In this document: positions 46,589 to 56,033 of the stretch, piece after piece | Layout: the number at the start of each line of letters is the position of its first letter | Position numbering within the stretch: the first letter of the stretch is position 1 | Source: Boesenbergia rotunda | Lineage: Eukaryota > Streptophyta > Magnoliopsida > Zingiberales > Zingiberaceae | Direction: 5' to 3' | NCBI GenBank assembly: GCA_024364735.1 | Contig: JAGFNQ010009513.1 | Span: forward strand, 23,370-87,369 | Length of the DNA: 64,000 nucleotides | Made by a program: the position numbers and the translations under genes | Notes under the pieces: generated by a model | Database searches by the model: none | What the model was told of the DNA's origin: nothing | The model's input: only the letters and a program-made list of their open reading frames with translations

Positions 46589-47560
46589 ATCTCCCCCTTT
46601 TTGATGTGTGACAATATGTTTATGTTAGACACAAATAGCAATTTGAAAATACAAAGCATAGTATAACATGAAACATTAAAAATATCCAAGCTCCCCCTTA
46701 ACCTATGCTCTATCATATGATTTTCAAATTTTATACAAACACATGAAGAAATAAGTTTCAGAAATAACTTTCTAACATGAAAAACACTTAAGTTTGTATC
46801 AATTTTAAACCCTTGTTTTGAAACCACATATTTTTCAAATCTATACCGTAGCAAAAATGATTAACGAGGTTTTTTTCAACCAACCTCGAGCGACCGACCC
46901 GGCCACACAGAAGTTTCCCACCAACCGCCTGGGTAAATCAGGAAGCGCTCGCAGTGGGCGGTCTAGAAGCCCAGCATCCTAGGGTTTGCGCCCCATTTGG
47001 AGGAAAAATTCCTGCAAATGCGCCGTAGCTGGGAATCGAACCGCGGATGCCTGGGATAGCGACTAGTCGCCCTACCGCTGCACCATAGCCCCAATGGCAT
47101 GTAAAACATAGAGTTGTTTTCAAAACATTTTAAAATATTTAACTATGATCTATAGGCAAGATGTCCATTAATTAAATATTTACTTTCATCACAGTTAGTC
47201 TATTATTTCTAAAATGATACATCTAATAACTCATCAAAATTCTATAAGTATAAGTGAATTATTTGTATCCTCCTAACATCTATATACATAAATAAGAACA
47301 TAAATTAAGTCACTAAAAGATGAAATAAAGGTAATCCCTACTTAGCCCATTTGATCATGAATTTTATTTGGCTAAGTGCTCCCCCTTAACATCTCAAGCC
47401 AACCTTATTTCAAAAAGATTGAGATTTTAGTTTACATGGTTGCCTCATCCCTAAATACTCTACCCCTTGAGGATTGACTTTGGCACCTAATAGAAGTTCT
47501 TTATAATTGGGTTGACCAAATATTCCTTAGGAATCCATTTTTTATCTGTAGTCTTGTTTT
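46589..47560 (-). other. Element D non-coding 3' region with several polypurine tracts
   Basis: AAAAAGGGGGAGAT at 46589-46602, then AGGGGGAG at 46690-46698 and 47379-47388. Apart from the SINE at 46867-47092 no gene or repeat was recognised. Pol is missing: the gag tail begins directly beyond, so most of the interior has been deleted. Confidence 0.6.
46867..47092 (-). mobile_element. tRNA-derived SINE
   Basis: About 226 bp on the minus strand. It starts GGGGCTATGGTGCAGCGG. A pol III box A (TGGTGCAGCGG, 47075-47085) and a perfect box B (GGTTCGATTCC, 47032-47042) are spaced as in a tRNA; the body then continues about 160 bp beyond, ending in a short A run. A clear target-site duplication was not found. 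It is not a tRNA gene because the second half does not close an acceptor stem. Confidence 0.75.
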
Positions 47561-48847
47561 TTTGTTGACTCCTAACAAGCAATGATAGGTTTTTTCAAGG
47601 TTTGGTTGACCATATCCTAGCTCCATTTTCTTTAAGCTTGTTTTTTGGCTCCTAATGATCATGTCTAGAGTGTTTGAGCTAATATCGAATTTTCTAAGGG
47701 CTTTTGTAAGGCTATCTACCTTTTCCCTTAATTCCCTATTTTTTTTCTTCTAAACATGCATCATTTAAGCTAAAAGTAGAGGAAACATGCATATCCTTAT
47801 GAGTCATGGATTCTAATTTTTCTCTAAGCATGCAAATATCTTTTTTAAGCATTTGATTTTCTTTCTAGCCTTAAACAAATTATCATTTATTCTAGAAATA
47901 ATTTTAACCAAAGTGGTAGTGGGTAGATCACTTACCGAGATGTTCGAGTCTGATGTTTGACCTCCCCCTTAACTTTATCTCCTTTCATCTTCATTTGATC
48001 TTTTTCCTTCAATGACGGGTGACGTGGAGTCTATGTCTTCAATTCCCATTAAGGAAAAATGGGATTCATGATTTTCTTCTTCTTCCGATGATGATGGGTT
48101 ATCCTATATTGCTTGCAAGTTTTGGACTTTCTGTTAGGACCGAAAGGAATTTAGATATCTCTACAATGGTATGATATTGTCTACTTTGGGCCTAATCCCT
48201 CATGGTTTTGCTCTTGGGCTCTCCCAAAAAGTCTCATACCAATGGAGATATCTTTTTTCCTTATAAGCCTATGATCTTTCCCATGTGTTTTCGATGTGGG
48301 ACTATGTTTGCAACCCCAACACTTTCTTCCCTTTTTCTTTTGATTTCTTCATTTCTTCCTTCTTCTTTCCTTCATTTTTCTTCAAGAGAGGATATTCACC
48401 CCCTTATATGTCCTTCTCCTTGACAATTATAGCAAATAATCTTCCTTGGTCGAATTTTGCTTCTTGAGTTTTTCCTACTATGAGATTTGTTAGATGAAAA
48501 ATATTTAAAATCCCTTCTCATTTTTCTTACCATATATGCCTCTTCATCACTATCCATTGAGGCACTTGATTCTTCTGAATCGGAGGTTGAAGCCTTCTTC
48601 TTCTTGCCCTTTCCCTTGTTTGCCAAAGGGCTACTCCTCTTGTTCTATAGGGTTCTCCATCTAATCTTCCAATCCGAGTTTCATGAAGCTCTATGGTTGA
48701 GAAGAATTCATCTAGGGATCTTTTCTCTAGATCCTTTGAAATATAGTATGAGTCCACCATTGAACTCCATGTTGTGGTTCTTGGAAAGACATTGATGGCT
48801 TTCATCATGATATCTCGGTTGGAGAGTTGCTCACCTACACTTGTTAG
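47560..48847 (-). pseudogene. Sirevirus gag, element D, minus strand (broken)
   Basis: From the right: LTSVGEQLSNRDIMMKAINV, FPRTTTWSSMVDSYYISKDL, a Ser/acid patch (SDSEESSASMDSDEEAYMVR), a zinc knuckle CYNCQGEGHIRGE whose last Cys is Tyr, a Lys/Glu-rich linker, and after the TRIM insertion (48132-48321) ATstopDNPSSSEEEE plus a coiled-coil tail down to about 47560. It parallels C gag. The amino-terminal part is cut off by B2 at 48848. Frameshifts occur near 48640 and in the tail. Confidence 0.8.
48132..48321 (+). mobile_element. TRIM-type solo LTR in D gag
   Basis: 190 bp, TGTTAGGACCGAAAGG to GCAACCCCAACA, flanked by CTTTC on both sides (48127-48131, 48322-48326). It includes ATGGTATGATATTGTCTACT and CTTTGGGCCTAA, words I associate with a small dispersed plant TRIM; that association is from memory. 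Orientation follows the TG…CA reading and is uncertain. Confidence 0.8.
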
Positions 48848-49854
48848 TGTTGATGCAGTCTGGCCCGATTATTGTACACTACAAGAAAAAAGTTAAACAA
48901 CAACGCTTTTTCCGCGTTGTCTTTAATGCTTAAAAAGCGATGTTGATGAATCCGTTGTAGAAAGTATATCTACGACAACGCTTTTTCCGCGTTGTGGTTT
49001 GGAGCAAAGACAACACTTTTTTCGCGTTGTCTATTGGTTTTTAAAAAGCGTTGTGGTTTGGCACAAAGACAACGCAAAAATCGTGTTGTGTATTGTTACT
49101 TAAAAAACGTTGTCTTTTTAATTGGCAGTGTTTTTCACAATTTATAATATTCACAATTTATAAACATTTTTATTCACAATTGATAATATTCACAATTTAT
49201 AATATTCACACTTTACAAGCATTTTTATTCACAATTGATAATATTCACAATTTACACTGATAATAGTTTACAAAATTCACTTATAATACAGCGCATTATT
49301 TACAAAAGTGTTTGTATTCCATATTAAATACAAAAAATATCTCAATTCACAAGCTCTATAAAACTTCATCATTCACAAGTTATTCTTTGGGGCTGCTTGT
49401 TAACTCGATCTACTTTAACACTGCATAAAAAGAATTATCAACCATGAACCATTTGCAAAGTTCAAAGAGTTAAAAAAAATGAAAAAAAACGCCAAATCTT
49501 CAAGGACTTACTTTTCTTCTGTTTTGTTGTCTCCTTCAGCAACTGTACCACTTGCTGAACTGGAAAAGCAAAGCTTACTCTGGAAATTAACATGAAAAAA
49601 ATTACTCTGAAGCTTTATTCAGAAAACTGTAAAGTACAATTTTATTCATTCAATACTGACCCAACAGCCCTGGTCAACCTAAAATAACCATGAATTCTAT
49701 ACGTAGACTTTCAAAGCAGCACACTAGTTTTTTGTGCTTACTTCAGGGTGGTATATCGAATTTGTAGGCTTTCAGGCTTTCAAATGCAGAAGCAGCAAAG
49801 CAAGGCCATATTTAACACCAAGTAGAAAATGGAGAAGAGAAATACTCTTCTCAC

Positions 49855-50141
49855 CTAAAGTAACATGATCCACCTCTTTCTTTTGCTAAACCAAAATCAA
49901 TAAACATTGCCTGAAGATATAATACATAGATGAAAAGTTAACTACAATAGGACACCAAACAATACCCTAGTAAGCAAAATTGTTCTACCTTAGCATGATC
50001 GATATGTAGGTAACCATTAGGTTCAGGAGGGAAGCGAGTGAAAACCTTCCCACCAGTAAACTTAAGATGTTTTTCCAGGTTCTCCTTCGTATTATGAGCT
50101 CTCCAGATATCTCCATTACTGAAAAATATCTCTGTGTGAAC
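49855..50141 (-). pseudogene. Glutaminyl-tRNA synthetase gene fragment (two exons) captured by CACTA
   Basis: Exon 49989-50141 reads …RAHNTKENLEKHLKFTGGK, then VFTRFPPEPNGYLHIDHAK; exon 49855-49910 reads AMFIDFGLAKERGGSCYFR. Both have AG/GT borders and the intron between them (49911-49988) is still in place. This is the start of the catalytic domain of class I GlnRS, which charges tRNA-Gln. The signature HIGH is HIDH here, a single G-to-A change that would abolish ATP binding. No later exons follow. The fragment lies antisense to the surrounding B2 LTR. Because the intron is kept, capture was at DNA level. Confidence 0.85.
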
Positions 50142-50508
50142 CTGAGATATTCCAAAACAAAATTAGCTTCTGAAGCAAAATGTGAAAGAAAGAAGTTAAG
50201 CTTTGTGGCAGCACTTTCAACTTCCACCGAAAGTACTGTTGAAACTTGAGTTGTTATCTACTATGATAAAAAAGGGAAAAACTCACTATGATCTGAAAAA
50301 AGCATAGACCATAAATTCTAGCCAAAATGCTCGAGTCATAATGCAATACTGGTATTATAGAAGAGGTGCCACACATATGGGATCTAGAAAAAGACCGACA
50401 GAACAGCACAAATACGAAAGGTTCACTTCTAACTAGTACTATTCAAATCAGGTAAGAAAAAAAGGACATAGTCATGGCCTTAATTTCAACTAGGAATAAA
50501 TTAAAAGG

Positions 50509-50511
<3 letters not shown>

Positions 50512-50602
<91 letters not shown>
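50512..50602. repeat. (TA)n microsatellite
   Basis: About 90 bp of TA dinucleotide with one AA interruption near 50568. ORFs reading YIYIYI across it are artefacts. Confidence 0.95.
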
Positions 50603-50603
<1 letters not shown>

Positions 50604-50756
50604 GTGCAGTGTGTGATAAAGCAAAACATAAACAATCATGTGTAGATAACAAATTGATGCAGATAAACAGCTCAGCTGAGAAAATAGAACTAGATATTGA
50701 TTCAAGATATTTGATCAACAGTAATAGATATAATGCTGCTAGGTAATCAAATAAAT

Positions 50757-51378
50757 TAAGGAAGTTACTTTAATGTTTTCTGCATGTCCTAGAAATATTG
50801 AGTATGGATTCACTTCTTCCTCCGCACTTGGAACACATGCAATCACATCATTTGCTTTTTCCTAAAAAAAGCATGCACATAGCTATGAAAATACACAAGG
50901 GGCCACAAATGCAATTTTTAAGAAGCTATGAAAATACACAAGGGGCCACATAGCTATGAAAAAAAGCATGCACATAGCTTTTTCCTTATTTCTTATTTTG
51001 CTGATATGCATCATACGCTCGTGTTGCATTTTGTAGTTTATTCTTATGATCATCTTATTTCTTTTATTTCATTCGTAGATTCTTAGAACACCTGATCTAG
51101 TACAACTAATAGCATACTATTGTACTTCCAGGTTTGGGTTGCAACAGACACTGGGAATCTGGAAGTAGCATACATTCCATTTCAGAATCCCTTAAGGATT
51201 TCGGAAACCCTAAACTAGAAAATGCCTAGGGTTTTAGAATCTATCGATCTTACTCCCAAAGCGGTAAGAGAGAAGTGTGATTCGAGGAGGATGTACCTTG
51301 GTGTAGTAATTTGCAACCCCCTTCTCCCCGAGCGTCACCAGCAGAAGCTTGAAATCTGACCGCCACAGAGTCAGAACG
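50757..51378 (-). other. Possible further captured exons, identity unknown
   Basis: Two minus-strand pieces have splice-like borders: 50765-50872 (EKANDVIACVPSAEEEVNPY, preceded by a T-rich acceptor TTTTAG) and about 51288-51378 (LLLVTLGEKGVANYYTK then GTACAT). They could be upstream exons of the captured GlnRS gene or come from another gene. I do not recognise them. Confidence 0.3.
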
Positions 51379-51400
51379 TCGGTGACTGCGAGAGAGAGAG

Positions 51401-51496
51401 ATGGAGAGGGTAGTGGCGAGCGTCGTGATGCTGCCGCTGGGGTTCAGTTTCCACTCGACGGACGAAGAGCTCGTGGAGGATACTTTTTGGTGGTGA
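51401..51496 (+). pseudogene. NAC transcription factor fragment (start of NAC domain) captured by CACTA
   Basis: A 31-codon ORF, MERVVASVVMLPLGFSFHST followed by DEELVEDTFWW, resembles subdomain A of the NAC DNA-binding domain (family pattern L-P-x-G-F-x-F-x-P-T-D-E-E-L). It ends at a stop where the domain should go on. GC-rich compared with the AT-rich element, as expected for a first exon of a host gene. On the plus strand, opposite to the GlnRS pieces. Confidence 0.7.
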
Positions 51497-51989
51497 GCTA
51501 GGAGAAGATGTATGTTCACCAGATCGTACACAATGTCGATTTCGTGGAGAGGAGAGGACGAGAGAGGTGGCAATGAGGGAGGTGGAGGGAGATATTTCGC
51601 GGAGAAAAGAAGCGCGGAGAGATTTTTCGTGAGCCGCCGAGGTTTGTCAATGAGCGAGGTGGAGGAGGGGATGTGTTTTTTATTTTAGCGGGAAATACGA
51701 CAACGCTTTTAAAAAACGCTTTTGTAACAGCGTTGTCTTTCATTCGAAACCACAACACTAAGCACATCGCATCATTATAAAACGTTGTCGTTATTAAAAA
51801 GTAAAACACATAGACAACGCTTTTCACTAAAAACATTGTAAAACAAAAAAAGACAACGTTTTTTTTAAAAAACGTTGTCGATTGGGTGTTGTTGATTGCA
51901 AAAATTCTTGTAGTGTGTTTTGGTGTTGACACCGATTTATATTTGATTGAGTGAATTCGGATTAAGTCCTGGTCAGGGATTGGGCATGA

Positions 51990-52470
51990 AATCCAAGTGA
52001 GTGAAGCCGGGTCCTGGTGAGTGAAGCCAGGTGATTGAAATCTCGGTGAGTGAAGTCGGGTCCTAGTGAGTGAAGCCAAGTGAATGAAATCCCGGTGAGT
52101 GAAGCCGAGTCCTGGTGAGTGAAGCCAGGTGATGGAAATCTCGGTGAGTGAAGCCGGGTCCTGGTGAGTGAAGCCAGGTGACTGAAATCCCAGTGAGTGA
52201 AGCTGGGTCCTGATGAGTGAAGCCGGGTGACTAAAATCTCGTTGAGTGAAGCCGAGTCCCGGTGTGTGAAGCCGGGTCCCGGTGAGTGAAGCAGGGTCCC
52301 GGTGAGTGAAGCCGCGTGACCGAAACCCTGGTGAGTGAAGCCAGGTCCTAGCGAGTGAAGCGAGGTTGGATGAAATCCTAGTGAGTGAAGCTAGGTTGAA
52401 TGAAATCCCCGTGAGTGAAGCCGGGTGACCGAAACCCTGGTGAGCGAAGCCAGGTCCCAGTGAGTGAAGC
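51990..52470. repeat. Hairpin array, loop TGAGTGAAG (B2)
   Basis: About 26 units of about 18 bp: CCTGG + TGAGTGAAG + CCAGG, CCCGG + the same loop + CCGGG, CCTAG with CTAGG, CCCAG with CTGGG. It takes the place of the TTGGAGG-loop array found in B1 and E. Confidence 0.87.
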
Positions 52471-52561
52471 TGGGCAAGAAGTCTTAGTCCGGGGGACTGA
52501 GCACCAGTCAGAGAAGGCTAGGGAGTCCGTTCTCTTGACTTATGGTTGGATTGATTGAAGC

Positions 52562-53080
52562 TGGATCGGTCTGGTGACCGATCAGGGAGTTGGGACAAAC
52601 TCCTTTTGTGGATCGGTCTGGTGATCGATCCAGATAAGTCTGATCGGTCTGGTGACCGATCAAGGAGAGAACAGAAAGGTTTTTGTTGGGCCTCTGATCA
52701 TTCTGGTGAACGATCAGAGAATAGGTCAGTAGCATTGGGAGGAAACCTTGATCGGTCAGCTTAATCGATCAAATATCGCGAGTTCCTCACCCGGACTGAT
52801 CAGGATGGATCCTGATTGGTCAGGGAGTGACCTGATCGATAACCAGACCGATCAGGGCACAAGTTGATCGGTCTGGGGACCGATCAGGGCTTTGGCCTGC
52901 GGAAGTTGGAGAAGGCTCCAGCAGATGTTGGATCGGTCTGGTGACCGATCCACAATCTATGATCGGTCAGGGTGACCGATCACAAAGAAGCTGCGATTCC
53001 CAGTTTCTCACTGTGGACCGATCAGGCCGGAGCCTGATCATTCAGGGCTTATCCTGATCGGTCTGGTGACCGATCAGTGC
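52562..53080. repeat. GATCGGTC/GACCGATC hairpin array (B2)
   Basis: About 11 units as in B1. One unit near 52692 has GATCATTC + TGGT + GAACGATC, where the inner stem pair differs on both sides from the usual GGTC/GACC. Confidence 0.87.
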
Positions 53081-53938
53081 CTGAACTTTAATTGGAAATC
53101 GGTGTCAGACGCTCTGATCACGTCTATTTTCTCTACGTTTTCTATGATACACTGCTGATTTCATTTGATATGCTGTGCTAATCTTCTGATGGAGTGTGCA
53201 GACATTACAGGGATGATTCAAGCCAAGGAGGAGAGTCAACTGAGAACCTTACTTGGTGCAGGTTTGTATGTATTCTCTTTTCAGGTTTCAACGGCTTCTG
53301 AGGCGTGGCTGGCAACTGATGGAGGCTCAGCTAAAGGAGTTTTCAGTGGACTGAGTGTTCAGGGAGGTCAGTAGGTTCAGGCTGTGCTCAGTGGATGTTG
53401 ACGAAGCTTGGTGACGAGGAGAGGAAGCTTAAGACGAAGCGGGAAGCAGAGGAGCAAGTAGAAGAGAACAGACAGAAAACTTGGGGAGTTTAGCTGGGTT
53501 GTTCATGTGCTCTCTGTTGCTTCGTGCTTAAGTGTTCCTGTTACATTCTTGTGAGGTTTTCCTTCGATTGTCTCGTAAGCTTAATTGTTATCGTACTGAG
53601 ACACTTGTGGAGAGGTTTCTCCATCGAGAAGGAGGCTCTATTTTATTCGGGTTCACCGAGGCTTGATTTGTCGACGATCAAGGGATCGCCCACCTCACGT
53701 GCATGCCAAGGAGTAGGGGCAAGTTATCCCCGAACCTTGTACATCGCGGTGTTAGCGTCAGTTTGCTTTCCTTTTGCTTTGATTTGATGTTCTTCATTTC
53801 TTTCTCTGTTTTTGTTCTTTCTGCTGTGTATGTTTCCTCTGCTAATCTCTTAAGTGCAGAATGTTTTCAAAGAGCAACTTTTTAGTGTCTGGCTACATTC
53901 ACCCCCCCCCCCTCTATAGCCATCCAAGAACCAACAAG

Positions 53939-53950
53939 TGGTATCAGATC
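53939..53950 (+). promoter_or_regulatory. Primer-binding site of B2
   Basis: TGGTATCAGATC, two bases beyond the LTR; one mismatch (G to T near the end) to the usual TGGTATCAGAGC. Confidence 0.88.
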
Positions 53951-53993
53951 TTGGGGCTCTACTCAAACGGATTAACACCCGAGAGTCTACAAG

Positions 53994-55270
53994 ATGGCAT
54001 TGGGAAGAGAAGGGCTGAGCACAAACAGACCTCCATTCTTGGATGGGACTGATTTTCCATATTGGAGGTCAAGGATGGAGTTTTATCTCAAGACCACTGT
54101 CAAGGAAGGTTTTTCCCCTCCAAAGGATGACGAAGGAAAAGAGTTGGAGTTCTCAAGATGGTCGGCAGAACAAATCTGGAAGGGCGAAGCCGATGCTAAA
54201 GTCGTGGTCACCTTGCAATGCGGGATGACCAAGGAGGAGTTAATCAAGGCTGGCCCCTTCACCTCTGCTAATGACCTCTGGAACAAAATCATTGAGCTCC
54301 ATGAAGGAACTCAAGGCACTCGGACAGCCAAGAAAGATCTCCTTCTCAGCCAACTCCAAAACTTGACAATGGAAGAAAATAAAACGGTAAGTATACTTCA
54401 TAGTCGGTTCAAGGAAATCTTCAATGGTTTGCATTCCATCAATGAGAAGGTGGAGAACCGAGACCTTGTAAGGTATGTTCTCAAAGCTTTCCCTAGGAAC
54501 GCCTTGTGGTCATCCATGGTGGATGCTTACAAGGTTTCCAAGGACTTATCTTTTGTTAGGTTAGAGGATTTATTTTGTGAAATGGAACTACATGAAATCT
54601 CTAACCAAAGCCCAAAGGAGAAAGGGTTGGCTTTTGTGGAAGGTAACAGAAGAAAGGAGAAGAAGAAAGAAAAGGAGGAGAAGAACACCCATCACTTTGC
54701 TTTCATGGCAGTAGAGAACTCAAATTAAGGAAGTGATAACGAACCAAGTAGCTCCTCAACCGCGCCTTCATCATCTTCGAATGATGAAGAGGTAATCTCT
54801 CTGGAGTTAGATAAATGCTATAGGACAATAGCATGTTTAACTAGTTTGCTCAAAAAATCTAAGAACAAGGTTAAATTGCTAAGATTAGAAGTGGAGCAAT
54901 TAAGAACTTCTAAGGATGAGGTAAATGATGATTTGCATGATAAGTTTCTTGAAAATGAAAATAAGGACATGAGGAGCGAAATTGAAACCTCAAGAATATT
55001 CTTGAGAAGTTTTCAATTAGCTCCAAAACCCTAGATATGGTTCTTAACTCCCAAAGAGCGGTTTACAACAAGACCGGTATAGGTTACCGACCTAAAGAAC
55101 CAAGCTTTGTTTCATTGATGACTAGAACGTATTTTAGATCATCAAATGATTCTAGAGTTCAAAAAGTCAAAAAAAATGTCTAAGGCATGGGTGCCAAAGT
55201 CTTTGATTGAAGGTTCTTTATGTCCCAAAATTTGGGTACCTAAAACTTCTATCTTTAGAATTGTATAGCT
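53994..55270 (+). pseudogene. Sirevirus gag, element B2
   Basis: ATG 53994 opens an uninterrupted 244-codon frame (MALGREGLSTNRPPFLDGTD): TDFPYWRSRMEFYLKTT, VVVTLQCGMTKEELIKAGPF, NDLWNKIIELHEGTQGTR, ENRDLVRYVLKAFPRNALWS, DAYKVSKDLSFVRLEDLF. After one TAA (54726) the same frame goes on to 55034 with a Ser-rich patch and a coiled coil (LLKKSKNKVKLLRLEVEQL); a frameshift then leads into YNKTGIGYRPKEPSF, the usual end of long Sirevirus gags. The CX2CX4HX4C zinc knuckle found between Ser patch and coiled coil in C and F is missing, so RNA binding would be impaired. Confidence 0.88.
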
Positions 55271-56033
55271 TTAATTGAGGGAGAGCATCTATCAACATGG
55301 GTGGTTGATATTTGGTGCTCCAAATATATAGTCATTCCTAGTTAGGGATGTGCCTAATATTTCCCCATTTAATGGATGACCATTCACTACCCATGAGAAA
55401 GGGTTTTTCATCTTGAATTTAGATGATTGGTGTTAAGTAAATGGAAATCATAAACAATGTAGATACATTGAAAATTTCTCCATCTATATTGGAAAATTTT
55501 CCAATTCACTTTTAGGAGCAATTTGGGGAATAAATTTTTGATACAAACTTGATTTCAAGTAGTTGGAGCAAACATGTTAATAAACATACATCAAACACAC
55601 AAACTGATCAAAATTTGGAAATTTGATCATATTTTGATACAAGCATATTATGGAAATTTGATCATAATGTGATATAAGCATGTTTTGGAATTTGATCATA
55701 TTTTGATACTAATTTGATACAAGCATGTTATAGAAATTTGATCATAATGTGATATAAGCATGTTTTGGAACTTGATCATATTTTGATACTAATATGATAC
55801 TAGCATGTTATGGAAATTTGATCATAATGTGATATAAGCATGTTTTGGAATTTGATCATATTTTGATTTGATACAAGCATGTTTTGAAAATTTGATTATC
55901 CATTGAAATTGACACAAACCTATTTTTGGTATTTTCTTAATCCATAGAATTCTTAATTCTTTATATGGAATAAAGCTTGGTTAAGGGAAACCCCTCTTAG
56001 GATCAAAGGTAGTAACTCTAATTGGATTAGGAG
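55271..56033 (+). other. B2 protease trace and AT-rich tandem repeat
   Basis: Near 55295 the frame TWVVDIWCSKYIVIPS is a decayed protease start (related elements have WxLDSGCSRH). No further pol is seen. 55600-55900 holds four to five units of about 85 bp made from TTTGATCATATTTTGATAC and GAAATTTGATCATAATGTGA, a tandem repeat without coding potential. The B2 interior ends at E (56034). Confidence 0.65.

Larger units (their letters stand above)
48877..51915. mobile_element. CACTA DNA transposon, non-autonomous, with captured gene fragments
   Basis: 3,039 bp, CACTACAAGAAAAAAG at the left and the reverse complement CACTACAAGAATTTTTG at the right. Both subterminal regions are packed with ACAACGCTTTTT / AAAAACGTTGTC motifs in both orientations (48895-49120 and 51690-51890), as in CACTA subterminal repeats where transposase binds. 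Left flank TGTA, right flank TGT: the expected 3-bp duplication TGT plus one extra A. No transposase domain. The interior carries fragments of glutaminyl-tRNA synthetase and of a NAC gene. Confidence 0.88.
48848..53936 (+). mobile_element. Family-B element B2, 5' LTR (split by a CACTA element)
   Basis: Starts TGTTGATGCAGTCTGG and ends GAACCAACA beside a PBS. Without the 3.0-kb CACTA insertion it is about 2.05 kb. Contains two arrays (51990-52470, 52562-53080). It interrupts D gag; its 3' LTR is not in the window, because E follows at 56034. Confidence 0.9.

Noticed and set aside
46867..47092. tRNA gene on the minus strand
   Set aside because: Box A and B are good, but no acceptor stem closes and the sequence continues about 160 bp as one unit; a SINE explains it better.
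50443..50718. ORF with a YIYIYI tract
   Set aside because: Translation of a (TA)n microsatellite.
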